A stretch of 64,000 nt of DNA from Paenibacillus sp. PCH8 (GCF_002968835.1 NZ_PKQK01000001.1:558001-622000); one strand, 5' to 3'; counted from the stretch's first letter, positions 18,439 to 29,815 are shown. Notes: a model not told the origin generated them from the letters alone. Numbers and translations are program-made.

Positions 18439-19329
18439 TTATTCATAATCAATTTGATGATTAATTTTCTTTTTTTTATCACCAGCTTCTCCTATCCAGA
18501 TTGAGCACAGTAGCAAGACAGCGCCGACCAGCTGCTGAAAAGCCATCTTCTCTCCAATAATTAGGGTTGAAATAAAAAGAGAAGTTAGTGGATCAACATA
18601 ACTCAATACAGCGATGCTCTGGCCATTTAGTCCTCTCATTCCGGCAAAAAAAAGATAAAAACCAACTCCACCATGAAAGATACCTAATACAAGCATTAAT
18701 ATAACTGTGTTGCTATCGAACGAATGAACAGCGCTACCCTCTGTAATCAACACAAATGGAATTAACATGATAACTGATAGTCCTAGCTGCAAAAGCGTAT
18801 TTGCTAACCCGTCTAGACCACGAATGAATTTGTTAATCAGGGTCAATCCGGTATAGAAACCAGCAGCCACTAATCCATAACCGATACCGAGGAGATGATG
18901 ACCATTTGTCTGAATCCTTCCGTTTTGCAAAATGAGGAACAGCCCAAGTAGAGCAATGACAATACATATTGCCTTTTTGTAGGACATCTTTTCTTTCAAA
19001 ACCAAAGGGGAGAGTAGTACAACTAAAACAGGTGCAAAATAATAACTCAATGCCGCATTAGCAATGGTAGTCTCCTTATACGCTTGGAAAAGAAAAATCC
19101 AGTTTCCACTCAAGGCCATACTCGCAAAGACTAGAGCAACAGCATTTTTTTTCACTTTTTGCCATGACATTTTCTGCTTCGTACAAACTAAAATGATCAA
19201 AAGAAATAGGGCACCAACTAAGCTTAAAAATAACGCAATCTTACTTGAAGACAAATCGATATATTTTGCGAACACGCCAACTGCACCAAAGATAATCATC
19301 GATATGAGGAAATAAATTTTTTCTTTCAT
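18439..19329 (-). CDS. EamA/DMT-family exporter
   Basis: The 296-residue protein has ten membrane segments in two EamA repeats (KIYFLISMIIFGAVGVFAKY at the start, LVAAGFYTGLTLINKF at the second repeat). The family exports amino acids or other metabolites across the cytoplasmic membrane. It lies 21 bp downstream of the YbaK-type gene in the same direction, and both are divergent from a LysR regulator that probably controls them. The pairing with a tRNA-editing-like domain hints at an amino-acid substrate, but this is inference. Confidence 0.85.
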   Translation of the reverse strand: MKEKIYFLISMIIFGAVGVFAKYIDLSSSKIALFLSLVGALFLLIILVCTKQKMSWQKVKKNAVALVFASMALSGNWIFLFQAYKETTIANAALSYYFAPVLVVLLSPLVLKEKMSYKKAICIVIALLGLFLILQNGRIQTNGHHLLGIGYGLVAAGFYTGLTLINKFIRGLDGLANTLLQLGLSVIMLIPFVLITEGSAVHSFDSNTVILMLVLGIFHGGVGFYLFFAGMRGLNGQSIAVLSYVDPLTSLFISTLIIGEKMAFQQLVGAVLLLCSIWIGEAGDKKKKINHQIDYE

Positions 19330-19350
19330 TTGTTTTTTCGCTTCACTTTC

Positions 19351-19889
19351 TTAAATTTGAATCATTTTTGGTAGATGATCAGTGTAAGGCAGAAATTTAT
19401 GGATTACATCCGAGGTTCTAATTTTCATATAACCTGTCGTTGTCCCGACACTGCATCCGTACCATTCTTGGACCACTACTTCTTCGTCAAATACAACTTG
19501 TATAACTTGGTCTTTATCCAATAAGACACCAAAAATAGTTACAGCACCGATTTTTACACCTAGCAAACGTTCCAGCTGATCAGCCGATGCAAATTTCACA
19601 CGAGAAATGCCAAGTTGATTACTAAAGTCTTTAGCTTTAAATTGCTTATCAGCTGTAGTAATAAGTAAATAAAATTGGGTTTGTTGCCTATTACAGAGAA
19701 AGAGTGTCTTCACCATATTCACATTAAGTTTTTGATTAATTTCAATACAATCCTCCATAGAGATTGCTTCATCTGTTTTACACGTTCAAAAGGGATTTGT
19801 AGTTTTATTAATGTTCCATAAGTTCTTTCTTGTAGTTGTGTCAGATAATTCTCCGGCGTTGATATTAGAATATTACTTATAAAAAACAT
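19351..19889 (-). pseudogene. YbaK/ProX-type aminoacyl-tRNA deacylase domain protein, frameshifted
   Basis: The body (from 19758) reads VKTLFLCNRQQTQFYLLITT...KDFSNQLGISRVKFASADQLERLLG and GAVTIFGVLLDKDQVIQVVFDEEV, the YbaK/ProX fold that hydrolyses mischarged tRNA. The N-terminal part starts at ATG 19889 (after AAAGGATATT) and reads NYLTQLQERTYGTLIKLQIPFERV. It meets the body after a one-base loss in an A-run near 19782, where the joined frame would read VKTDEAIS. The total would be about 180 residues, the normal length. It is either a recent frameshift or a homopolymer sequencing error. Confidence 0.75.
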
Positions 19890-20029
19890 GTATAATATCC
19901 TTTCATTTTTTAGATTTTTTACATTTGTGTTCGTTTGAATAAAAGTGTATCATCGTTTTTGATATTACAAAAGCGACTGTTTATCATAGTTATCATGAGG
20001 AAATCAGATGCAAAGAGGAGAATAATTAA

Positions 20030-20914
20030 ATGGATAAGAACATTCAGAAATATTTGGCCTTAATTAAAACAGTTGAATACGGGAGCTTTACCAAAGCAGC
20101 CGAAATGTTGAATTATTCACAATCGGGGATCAGCCGAATGATTAACGATTTAGAATCAGAATGGAGGATAACTCTTCTAGAACGAGATCGCTCTGGCGTA
20201 CGTCTGACTTCTGAGGGCCTTAAAGTACTTCCTTATGCGAAAAGTGTGTGTAATGAATATGAGAAGCTGCAATCCCAAATTGACGAACTACATGGACTCC
20301 AATCTGGGATTATACGGATTGGAACCTTTTCAAGTGTAGCTACGCATTGGCTTCCCAATATTATAAAAGCATTTCAAAAAGAATACCCGAACATTGACTA
20401 TGAACTTTTACTGGGCGATTATACGGAGATTGAAAGCTGGATTTTGGAAGGTCGTGTGGATTGCGGCTTTCTAAGGCTCCCCACACAAACCAAGCTTGAT
20501 ACGACTTTTCTAGAGGAAGACAAGTTGCTAGTGATCCTGCCGGAAAACCACTCACTCGCTGGCTGTGATCGTTTTCCTGTCAAAGCATTAGGTGAAGATC
20601 CGTTTATGCTTTTAGAAAAAGGCGCAAAAGCCGAAATTTCAGAAATATTTGAGCGATGTAATGTTACACCAAAAGTTCATTTTACAACATGGGATGATTA
20701 TGCCATCATGTCGATGGTGGAAAGTGGGTTAGGGATCAGTATTCTGCCTGAGCTTATTTTAAAACGTATCCCCTATCGTATTGTTGTAAAAGAACTTGAG
20801 TTCCCAGCCTACCGTAAGATTGGCCTTGCAATGAAAGATAAAAATTCCACATCTCTCGCGGTCAAACGGTTTTTAGATTATCTACAGTACAGGACTATTA
20901 CTGAGAAATCCTAA
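20030..20914 (+). CDS. LysR-family transcriptional regulator
   Basis: The 294-residue protein has the N-terminal winged HTH (ALIKTVEYGSFTKAAEMLNYSQSGISRMI) and a periplasmic-binding-like effector domain (from about 90, SGIIRIGTFSSVATHWLPNII). ATG 20030 has AGAGGAG ahead. It is divergent from the YbaK-like/EamA pair with a 140-bp shared promoter region. LysR proteins typically activate such divergent genes on binding a metabolite, so export control is the likely role (inference). Confidence 0.9.
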   Translation: MDKNIQKYLALIKTVEYGSFTKAAEMLNYSQSGISRMINDLESEWRITLLERDRSGVRLTSEGLKVLPYAKSVCNEYEKLQSQIDELHGLQSGIIRIGTFSSVATHWLPNIIKAFQKEYPNIDYELLLGDYTEIESWILEGRVDCGFLRLPTQTKLDTTFLEEDKLLVILPENHSLAGCDRFPVKALGEDPFMLLEKGAKAEISEIFERCNVTPKVHFTTWDDYAIMSMVESGLGISILPELILKRIPYRIVVKELEFPAYRKIGLAMKDKNSTSLAVKRFLDYLQYRTITEKS

Positions 20915-20986
20915 TCACATTAAGAGTTTAAGAACGTCGGTCCCTCGCCGTTTTGAAGAAAATGAAATTCTTTATAAAAGTCATTC

Positions 20987-21012
20987 ACTAACCTGCCCGT
21001 TAGCTTAATGAA
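20987..21012 (+). repeat. Dispersed repeat family B, copy 8
   Basis: ACTAACCTGCCCGTTAGC then TTAATGAA, same orientation as the others. A last copy, 9, is at 27441-27470. Confidence 0.6.
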
Positions 21013-21380
21013 ATACGGCAAAATACCGATTAGGTATATGCCTAATCGGTACCTCAACAATGACAGGATCAGCACTAAGTACGATCTCGGCATATGTTTT
21101 CATTCTTCGAGCCAAAAGACACATCCACCATCCTCCACTTCTTTGATAAAGTGCTTTTATGAGTTTGTTTTATCTAATTCAAATGAGATCACATTTTCCA
21201 ATTGAAGTACTTCCGATTATTGAAGCTGGTTTCTTTGACTATAAAACAGCATTCATTGTTTCTGTCATCCATAAGAGACACAGCACTTCTACTCAGATCT
21301 TCATTTAATCGAAATGCGAAAACTGTCCTGTATAATGCTGCTTATTGAGGTTTTAATTACATTGCTTTTCATTTAGATAT

Positions 21381-21531
21381 CCATCTAATCGGTAATCGGA
21401 CTATGTTCTTGTCCATTCCGGCAATCGGTACAAGTTCTTGTCCTTGGCTCGGGACACGAACTTGTACCGATAAAATAAAAAAGCCGCTTAAATAGCGACT
21501 TCAATGGGACCATGTTTTTGTCCCTCGACAT
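21381..21531 (+). repeat. Dispersed repeat family A, full copy 2
   Basis: It is nearly identical to 3173-3300 over 125 bp, including the long hairpin (GGTACAAGTTCTTG with its complement). The segment upstream (ATCCATCTAATCGGTAAT) is shared with the copy at 27655-27707. Confidence 0.7.
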
Positions 21532-21728
21532 GAGATCGGATTTTTTAAATATTCGTTTCCCTTTCCTCACCGCTACGATCTTTCTGCTTGCCCAACCGTT
21601 AAACGAATATAAAAAAAGGCCAACCAGTATTTACTGGCTGACCTGATAATTCGAAAAACCGCTAAAATTGCGACTTTGAATGGAACAATGTTCTTGTCCG
21701 GCGTCATATCGACTTATACATTATCAAT

Positions 21729-22241
21729 CTAGCTTTGATATGGGGAAGTATATGTTTCAACAAACAACCCTGAATTCCTGATTTCATTTAGTTTTTCCAC
21801 ACATTCTTCTTGTAGTCCAATGTACATATAGTAGTCATTACCGAAATGAACATACATGGATGACACGGACAGTTTCCCCCATAAATGTTCTCGGAGAATT
21901 AGTTTACATATATCGGATAAATTTGAGTTATCAATGGTATCACCATCTTTTACGGTTGCAAACAAATCAGCCATGTTACTCGATATAGACAGATTCTGAG
22001 TAACATTATCATCGTATTTTTCTACGTTTGTAATTTTAAACGAAGAAACATTCATACATTGCATTAGAGTTACTATTGCATCAATATATCTACTCTCAAA
22101 AGATAGATAGTCTGACAGTGTGAATTCTTTTCCTCCATAAACTTTCCCGATATCATAATATGATGTCCAATCTTCTTTTTTAAAGTTTCCTTCATTATCA
22201 CGATAAACGGGGTTATACTTTGTAACTCTCCAACAATGCAT
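21729..22241 (-). CDS. Probable immunity protein for the RHS toxin
   Basis: A 170-residue cytoplasmic protein (HCWRVTKYNPVYRDNEG, KKEDWTSYYDIGKVYGG) starts a few bases after the toxin's restored stop, in the same direction, with GGAGATTAAAAAG ahead. Polymorphic toxins are almost always followed by their immunity gene, and the RVTKYNPxxRxxEG / WTSxxDIG start resembles immunity proteins that I recall beside small RNase-type RHS/CDI toxins. It is expected to bind and block the toxin tip. It appears intact. Confidence 0.7.
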   Translation of the reverse strand: MHCWRVTKYNPVYRDNEGNFKKEDWTSYYDIGKVYGGKEFTLSDYLSFESRYIDAIVTLMQCMNVSSFKITNVEKYDDNVTQNLSISSNMADLFATVKDGDTIDNSNLSDICKLILREHLWGKLSVSSMYVHFGNDYYMYIGLQEECVEKLNEIRNSGLFVETYTSPYQS

Positions 22242-22246
22242 TCTTT

Positions 22247-25200
22247 TTAATCTCCAATCCTATTTAAATTTTTATCATAAGTACCCTTTCTGGTACGCTT
22301 ACTTCCTAAATTTTTCACTGAACTAGCCATTTTCCAAATCCCCCGTTATGACCATCAACATCAGGGGTAATGTATTTATTCCCCTTTTTAAAGACAGGTT
22401 GTTCATGAGATGTAAATTTTGTCTTAGTGTATCCAAGTTCTTTTGCCGCAGCTGTAGCTTCTTTAGTATTCATACTTCGGGCAAACTGCTGCAAATTCAA
22501 CTTCAGCTTATTCTTGCTAGAAGTAGAGTTCTTAATTGCTTTTGTAGCTGCCTTTTTAGCTGCTTTTTTTACTACGGCTTTTATTACTTTCTTGGCGACG
22601 ACTTTAACAACAACTACAATTATAAATATTATAAACGGGTTATTTCCGTCATCATCGACAAATGTAACAGGATTGTTTAATGCATAGCTGTACCCATTTC
22701 GATTTAGTGGATTATCCAGATCCAAATCCTGTTCAGAGTCCAATGAAATAAAGGAACCGATTTGCGGGTTATAGTTTCTGGACATCAGATAATATAAGCC
22801 AGTCTCTGCATTGTATCTGTAGCTAGCATAACGGTATGGGTTTTCATCCGCAAGAGGTCCGTTTTGATTAACAATATTTCCCCAGGCGTCATATTCATAA
22901 TGAGCTACTTCTTTGCCGTCGAGGTCTGTTAAGCTGACGACATCTCCGTGGCCATTTAAATGATAGTAAAATACTTGACCATCTTTAGTTAATGTTACCG
23001 GACTTCCACTGTCGTCCCACGTATACTCTCGAAGTGTTTTGTTATTTCCATCCGTTTCATAGATGACTTCATCGCCTTCATAGAAGAAATTCGTCGTTCC
23101 CCACTGGTCAATGGACTGGATACGTCGCCCTTGCTCATCATAACTATAGTGTTGTATTCTCTGACCAGATTGATCTTGCACTTCAATTAATTGATCCAGT
23201 GCATCATATATATACGTTTGTTTACCATCATTTAATAGGTTGCCATTATTGTCATACTGATAATTTTGTCCATTAACAGTAGTTAATTGGTTGGCGTTAT
23301 TATGCTCGTATACAGTAGTTTGCTCTTGCCCATTAGTGACGACTACTTTTTGTGTCCGATTACCTACATCGTCATACCTGTATTTAATCGTCGTCCCATC
23401 AGGTAGAGTTTCTTGTTCGAGTTGGTTAAGCGCATCGTACTCATAGGTTGTATCACCTAATTCCGAATGAATTGTTTTTACATTCTCATTGGAGTCATAC
23501 GTGTAGTCGTACTCGCGAATTACACTTCCTGTGCTAGAGTAATCACCATAAGTGCGCAACTGTTCCCCAGTATCGTAGTCAGCCTTGGTTACAATTCCGT
23601 TTGCTCGATCGGCTTGTTCCATTGCATCCATATCATTGTACTGATATGAAATGAGGCTTTGATTATCTTTGGTAATACTTTTCACTTGATCTAACTCGGT
23701 GTAATCATAACTTACAGTAGACGAATGTGCACCAGTTGTATAAGAGAGCTCTTGGAGCCAGCTATTCGCATTATACTTATACGACTTTTGATGTCCTCTA
23801 TCTACCTCAGTTTCAGGTAGTCCATCAGACTTATACGTAAAGGAACGGGCACCATTGTTTACATTGACAAGTAAACCATTTTCATCATATTCATAAGCCC
23901 ACTTTTGTTGCCCGTCTATACTTATAGTTTTGAGTTGATCCAAAGTTGTGAATGTCGTAGAGATTGTGTTCCCATTAGGAGTCGTGGTCTCAATTTGGTT
24001 GCCATTTGAATCATATTTGTTATCGGTCACATTTCCAATGGCATCTGTCTTTTTCATTAACTGATTTTGCCCATTGTACTCATACTGAACTACAGCCTGT
24101 TTTGGATTAATCGTTTTAGTCAAGTTTCCGGCTGTATCATACTCATACGTTGTCTCTTGTCGCTTCGGATCAATTACAGCTTTCAGACGATTTAACTTAT
24201 CATAATGGTAATCGGTACGATTGTTATTTCCGTCGGTATTTGCGATCATATTCCCAATAGTATCTGTTGTCACTGTTGTTGTGTTTCCTGCTGCATCTAT
24301 TACTGATTTGATATCGTTACCTTTATCGTCGTAGCTGTACGTTTCTATCGATTGGTCTGGATACGTCGTCTTTTTTAAGTTTCCATAGGTGTCATATTCA
24401 TAACGCGTAACCTTTTGCTTCGCATCCACGATGGTTTCCAAATCTCCAGTTGCGGTGTACGAGTAATTAGTCACATTTTGTCTAGGGTCAATTTCTTTGA
24501 CAACGTGGTTCAGGTCATTGTACTCGTATGTCGTAACATTTCCAACTTCATCGATTTGAGTCAGAACATTACCTTTACTATCATATGTCTGCTCAGCAAC
24601 AGTTCCATCTGGATTGGTTACTTTCTTGACATTGTAGTTTGCATCTAGGACATACTGGGTAATCTCACCCGTGGCATTTTGGATTTTCTCTGCCACGAAG
24701 TTAGAGTTCAGCGTATAGTTTGTCGTATGGCCATTTGGATTTGTTACGTCTGCTGTACGAGCAGTGGTGTCATATTTGTACTGGGTTGCCGGCCGATCAC
24801 TTGCATCTGTAACCGAAATCGTTGAAGGTTCCTGCACTTTAACCAAGTACTCTTGATCATAGGTATAAGTGGTTAATCGATCATTCGGGTCAAAGATAGT
24901 TTTAATGTAATTGCCGCCATAACTAAACTGAGTTCGACTGTAAGTACCATCCTCACTATACTGATCTACAGTGACTAGCTTTCCATTTTGGTAGGTATAA
25001 TCCGTCTTACGCCCTTCAAGCATGGCATAATCAACAAACCCATCTGTAGTATATACAAATGAAACGGTACGTCCAGATGGGTCTTCAATATCTGTTAGTA
25101 CTCCGTTCTCATTCCTTTTATAGTAAATCCGGTTTCCATGCATATCTTGTTCATAACTGAGTTTTGCCTGGGTGATACTTACTTGATCATCATTAGAAAC

Positions 25201-27144
25201 CGTATCAAAATGCATCAGGTATCCATGTTTGTCAATTAACTCATAACCAGTCGTTGCCCCTGCGCTACTTTTCACCTTATTTAGTGTCAGATGTTCGCCC
25301 GCTGAAGGCGTATACGTATTGTTTGATGCGTTATATTTAAATTCATAAGCAGATCCAGTGTGGTCTGTAAATAATACGTCTCCGGTTTTGTAAGCATCTA
25401 CGATGGTTTCTCCACCTGTATAAGACCATCCATATCCAAAGGGTGCAGATTCGCTAGATTTAGAGTTATATGTCCGTATAAAGTCTACGGAGGTGTCTCC
25501 TCTACCCGTTAAGGAATAATCATTGAACTGGATGATATTGTTCCCCGTGCCCAAATTGGTGTAGCTTGTTCCGTTAGCTATCGGATGACTATCATACGTC
25601 CAATAATCTTTAAGACCAAGTCGGCTAGCAGAGGCGTATGTCACGCTTAAAAGCGGGGTGTAATCCGGATTGGTCGTGTCATCACCGGAGATAAACTTTT
25701 TATAGCTATTTGTTGTTTCTGAATTGCTTTTCAACATAAAACCTTTATTTGTTGTCGGGTCATTTATCCACTTTTCTAACATATTGGCAGGCAAGGACCA
25801 CTTATAGTTTGCAGAAAGTGAGGTTAAAGGTCCGACTGCAGTTGTAGCCACCTGCGAAGCATTGAAATCTCCACCCTGTTTACTCCACAAGTTCGTAGCA
25901 TCTGCATACATCCAGGATGCAGAGTATTCCGTCCATGCTTTATTGACACTATTTAATGTGATATCTACATTGGTGTTATTTGAAACGGATGCTAACCAAA
26001 GGTTCAAGTCAGCCGTTAACACCTTTGCCCCCTGTGGGATCGTCGATGTGTCAAACTGAATGAGGGAACGGATGACATTAGAGCTAGTAGCGTCTTTATA
26101 TAGACCTACACCTAGTGTCGTGTCGGTTGCTCCAGTTTGTTTGGGAAAAGCACTACGTATATTGGTGTCCGCTAAGCGGTATGTCGGTTGAAATTTAACA
26201 ATGGTCGGATCGATGGTGACTGGGTATACACGTGACGCATCATTAAGCCATGCAAGACTGGGAATGACGTCAATGTATAACTGTCCTTTTTTCTCTTTCA
26301 ATTCATAGTGAATATCGTAGGAAAGAGATTCTTCGGGGTAAGCATTAACTCCCTCTACCTGCTGATAGCCTTCAGGTATAAAAGAGTCATACATCAACGG
26401 TTTATCAATGATATATTCAATATCGCCAGTAGATGGGTTAACCAAGGAAACGGAGCCATCCTGTTCTTGGTGATAATCCAGATTACCTAGGGTTAAAGCA
26501 AAGGAGTAAATCACTGACTTTTTGCCTATCGGCTTTTTGCTGAGTTTAAGCTCTTCTTTGAGTCTGTCGTTTCCCAGGGTATAGACTAGATCAGTATCGG
26601 GATAAATCCCCTTATACGTCATTACATTATCCTTAACAATTCCGGTAGCTTTTGTACTAGAAATGCTTTGTGTGGTTGTTACCGTATTTGTTTCCGATAT
26701 GGGGTTTAAGCCAATGCTGAATTTATCCTCTTTGATCTCTACCAAATCATCAGAAACAGAATGTTTCTTGTTCATTTCTACTTTGAATTCATGATCATTA
26801 TTGTAAGCTGTTTGACTCGTCGTGTTTAAACGGTTATCAATCGGCTTCCACTCTTGATTTGAGGAATCTTGATAGTGAATCGGAGTTTCAGAAATTTGAG
26901 TTGTGAACGTTCCGTTCTCATTTGCGAATGTCTTCGATTTCTCACTTCGAAGCGAAGCGATCTCTTTTGGGGTGTTGTTGGACAACAATTTAGAATCGAT
27001 GGAAATGTTGCTTTCTTGGAGCGATGATCTTTCGGCTGAGGGGCTCCCCCAAGCAGTGGTATTATTGAGCGATGATGTAGAAATTAAGGAACCAGCAATA
27101 ATTAAGCTAGTTACCTTATTCCAAAATTTGTTTTTCTTTTTCAT
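22247..27144 (-). CDS. RHS-repeat polymorphic toxin, C-terminal toxin domain frameshifted
   Basis: A large exported toxin, 1609 residues to the first stop at 22315. In order: a signal peptide (about 1-32), an extracellular DNRLRE-type beta domain (about 325-510), the RHS entry region (about 515-640), more than 25 YD repeats (about 700-1430), the RHS core ([17 protein letters not shown], about 1475), a hydrophobic and Lys-rich linker, the pretoxin motif LKLNLQQFA, and a short toxin domain ([30 protein letters not shown]). Just after HNGGF one T appears lost near 22331. The next frame carries the missing end ([19 protein letters not shown], stop 22247). The toxin resembles small RNase-type toxins (novel-toxin-21-like, from memory). 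Confidence 0.85.
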
Positions 27145-28257
27145 GTTGTATCCCCTTGTCTATTTTTTTACAGCAAGAAGAGTTATACCATATACTTGGA
27201 ATATTTTCTAAATGAAAAATTTACTAATGTTAACCGTTCATCAAATATTTTTGCACCTTGGCCTATACTCCACTCTATATGGATTAGATAAATGCCTAAT
27301 CGAAAATCGCACTATGTTCTTGCCTCGACAATTATTGGCTTATAATTGTACCCGCATATAATTTTCGATTTATTTTGAATATAATAAATTTACTTGAACA
27401 AAACAGCCGATCACGATGGTCAGCTGCTGTCTTACTATTATTGAATTATCGTTTCCCGTTAGCTTAATGAATTAATGAGGAGACGAGCGACAGTTAAATG
27501 CCCCCTCACGGATATCGCGGTACAAGTTCACGCCCTCAACATCAGTTTCAGCACCCATATTTCGTTTGTTCATTACAGCAACCGTGTTTAACTCTCATCG
27601 TGTCCGTTGGTCCATAAGAGTAGAAATATTTTTTATGTATTATAGTATTTAATGGGGTTATCCATCTAACCGGTAATGGGAATATGTTCTTGTCCCTCGA
27701 CAATTAAGTTCCCTACTTGATCGAAATATGCCTCTGATTGCTTTACTTAATATTTGGGATTTGATCTGATTCCTTCATCATTTTTCTAGCCTGGTAGGGA
27801 ACTTTATGTCATTCAACACCATGTCACTTATATAAACATGTTCTTGATTTCAATCCAATCGCTGGACACACCCTGCCGAAATAGCTGATATGTGGCCCCA
27901 GTCGTTTACGCTATATTGATTATACTTATTGTTACCAACTGCTGTTACCGTTCCGTCTAATTTTAGACAGACACCCATCGTGACCGATTCAATATCAAGC
28001 CAGTTGTTCCCGTTACATTCCCTTCATTATTTCGCCCCACCGCAACCACGGCGCCATCTGATTTAACCCCAATAGTACGGCACCAATAATGTTGTTCCAT
28101 TGATACCAGATCATATACAATCAAAATCTGATATCCTTCCTTGCAGAATCTACTAAATTACCTTGCACGTTGCTTCCTCATTTCTATTGTATCCTGGATT
28201 TTTTTCATTAAATTTATTGGTATAATAGTCTAAACTTGATAAGGAGTGAATAACATA
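27145..28257. other. Gene-free stretch with repeats and an RCC1-like remnant
   Basis: It has partial repeat A copies at 27312-27335 and 27655-27707, and repeat B copy 9 at 27441-27470. On the minus strand, 27860-28110 holds broken RCC1-type repeats (WCRTIGVKSDGAVVAVGRNNEGNVTG, then a frameshift to QYSVNDWGHISAISAG), the remains of a beta-propeller protein. A good -10 box TATAAT at 28221 precedes the next gene. Confidence 0.5.
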
Positions 28258-28536
28258 GTGTGGACACCATCAGAAAATGCGAAGATAGTAGGAATTCTGC
28301 CTGATTATAGACTATACATACTTTCAAATGTTTCAATAGTAGAGGCTTCTGAGAAATGTGCTAAAGATCTAATTGATAGTGACACATTTAGTATATTTAC
28401 TAAAAGAGTTAGAAATGTAAAAAATCCTGTCCAAAGGATTGCTGAACACATACGCCGCATGGATGAGGTATCTAGTGGAATGAAACCTCCTGAATCTGAT
28501 GAAGAGCACAACTGGGCCGGATGTTACAAATACTGA
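28258..28536 (+). CDS. Hypothetical protein, about 92 residues
   Basis: Not recognised. It begins with GTG 28258, with AAGGAG 11 nt ahead and TATAAT about 30 nt upstream; an earlier in-frame GTG (28246) overlaps the ribosome site and is less likely. It is mixed and charged with no membrane segment (KCAKDLIDSDTFSIFTKRVRNVKNPVQRIAEHIRRMDEV). The ending DEEHNWAGCYKY may mark a natural C-terminus. Its own signals suggest a real gene. Confidence 0.5.
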   Translation: MWTPSENAKIVGILPDYRLYILSNVSIVEASEKCAKDLIDSDTFSIFTKRVRNVKNPVQRIAEHIRRMDEVSSGMKPPESDEEHNWAGCYKY

Positions 28537-28757
28537 TTAACGTGAGGTTACCTTTACGAATCACTGATTTTACTACAGGGCAAGTTCACTATAGTAAAAC
28601 TTTTACTGAAGATGTTAAAGCGAAAAGTTTTACTATAAGCAATGCAATATCAGGAAGAACCTATCAAGTGGATCTTGAATCGCATACTAACAATGATTGC
28701 AATGGAGGATTCTGGATTAATGTAGTCGACTATGCTTATCATAATACTATAAAGGAT
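28530..28757 (+). pseudogene. Possible fragment of an exported beta-rich protein
   Basis: An open stretch overlapping the end of the previous gene reads RITDFTTGQVHYSKTFTEDVKAKSF and YQVDLESHTNNDCNGGFWINVVDYA, which looks like protein rather than noise. It has no start signal of its own and its frame runs through a terminator, so it is probably a remnant. Confidence 0.3.
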
Positions 28758-28790
28758 ACCATTACGAGAAATCGTAGTGGTATCCTTTAT
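28749..28790 (+). terminator. Strong intrinsic terminator with GAAA tetraloop
   Basis: A stem of about 19 bp (ATAAAGGATACCATTACGA against its near-complement, one G-U) is capped by GAAA and followed by TTTTTACTACTT. Confidence 0.8.
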
Positions 28791-28817
28791 TTTTACTACT
28801 TAAGTGTGGTTGCATAA

Positions 28818-29544
28818 TTTAACATCCCCTTTAATAATGATCTCGGAATTATGCGATTGATTGATTTCTTGTCCTAATCATATCTTCTGCGCTTGAGTTT
28901 CTATACTTATCATAAACCTTAATACAAAAACGTGTACTTGGGCAAAAGGGTCATTCAAAATTATGACTTTTAGATACAGTTTTTTTGTATAACCGGGTAT
29001 AAGGATCAGATCAAATATTAGCTGATGTTTAATGAGATTAACTGTCTGATTTAGCCATTTGGATTATACCTAGTGGTGGTCAATCCTGCTTGAAGGAAAG
29101 GAAACGTTGGAGATACTCCTTTACTCACCGCTCCAGTGGCGCCGATTCGAAGATCAACTTCATATATCTATTCCAAATGTGCCACTTGCAATATTGTTTA
29201 AACTCTTTTCAAGTTCCACTTCAATATAATGCATCCCTGCACAGGTATTGCCCGGTAGAACAGGAAGTGAACACGTTCCTTCATTATGTTTATGTTCAAA
29301 AGGACAGATGAATTGCTTTGTTTATGATTATTAATACTTACTGTACCATGTACGTTTAAGGTTGAGGATGCTGACCACAGGGTCAAAACCTCTATTTGGG
29401 TTGCTGAATTGATATGGAACTCCCCACAAATGGTTGTTACAGCAAGACTACTATTCACTCAGACTGCTCCCTTCCATTATCCTTCCTAACATCTATTTTA
29501 GGGATATGCTCTTTTTATGTATGATATGCTCGAGGCAAGGAGTT
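28818..29544. other. Gene-free stretch
   Basis: On the minus strand around 29200-29460 an open stretch reads AVTTICGEFHINSATQIEVLTLWSASSTLNVHG, which is beta-rich and could be a remnant of a surface protein, but there is no start signal. The rest shows nothing. Confidence 0.35.
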
Positions 29545-29815
29545 TACATGCTATGCCAATCTGGAAACCACCCATAACCTACACGTTTATTTTGTTGATC
29601 TGTATTGATCCTGGCATCGCGGTTCCAACGAGATTACGAACGAATTACTTCGAGAGTTTTTCCCTGAAGGTACTGATCTCGCGGGGAGTATAACGATGAT
29701 CCGGCCCATTCTCTCGATCTAATAAATCACAGACCACAAAAATGCTTGAGTTGGAAGACAGCTCACGAATCTTTCGCAGAAGAACTATCGCACTTGGTTT
29801 GACAATCCGCTATAT
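29545..29815 (+). pseudogene. IS30-family transposase, 3' remnant
   Basis: It matches the last third of the IS30 copy at 57631-58630 at DNA level, with several indels. Recognisable pieces are NELLREFFPEGTDLA and INHRPQKCLSWKTAHESFAEELSHLV. It ends at the same TTGACAATC boundary as the other copy. Confidence 0.7.

Larger units (their letters stand above)
20915..21728. other. Gene-free stretch rich in repeats
   Basis: It holds repeat B copy 8 (20987-21012), a perfect palindrome ACCGATTAGG/CCTAATCGGT (21025-21050), full repeat A copy 2 (21381-21531) and partial repeat A copy 3 (21650-21710). No gene seen. Confidence 0.55.

Noticed and set aside
22700-25200. Regular short repeats that could look like a CRISPR or tandem array
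   Set aside because: They are the coding repeats (YD/RHS) of the toxin gene, in frame and diverged, with no fixed-length spacers.
28521-28817. A second real gene after the 92-residue protein
   Set aside because: No ribosome site, overlaps the previous gene and reads through a strong terminator; listed only as a possible remnant.
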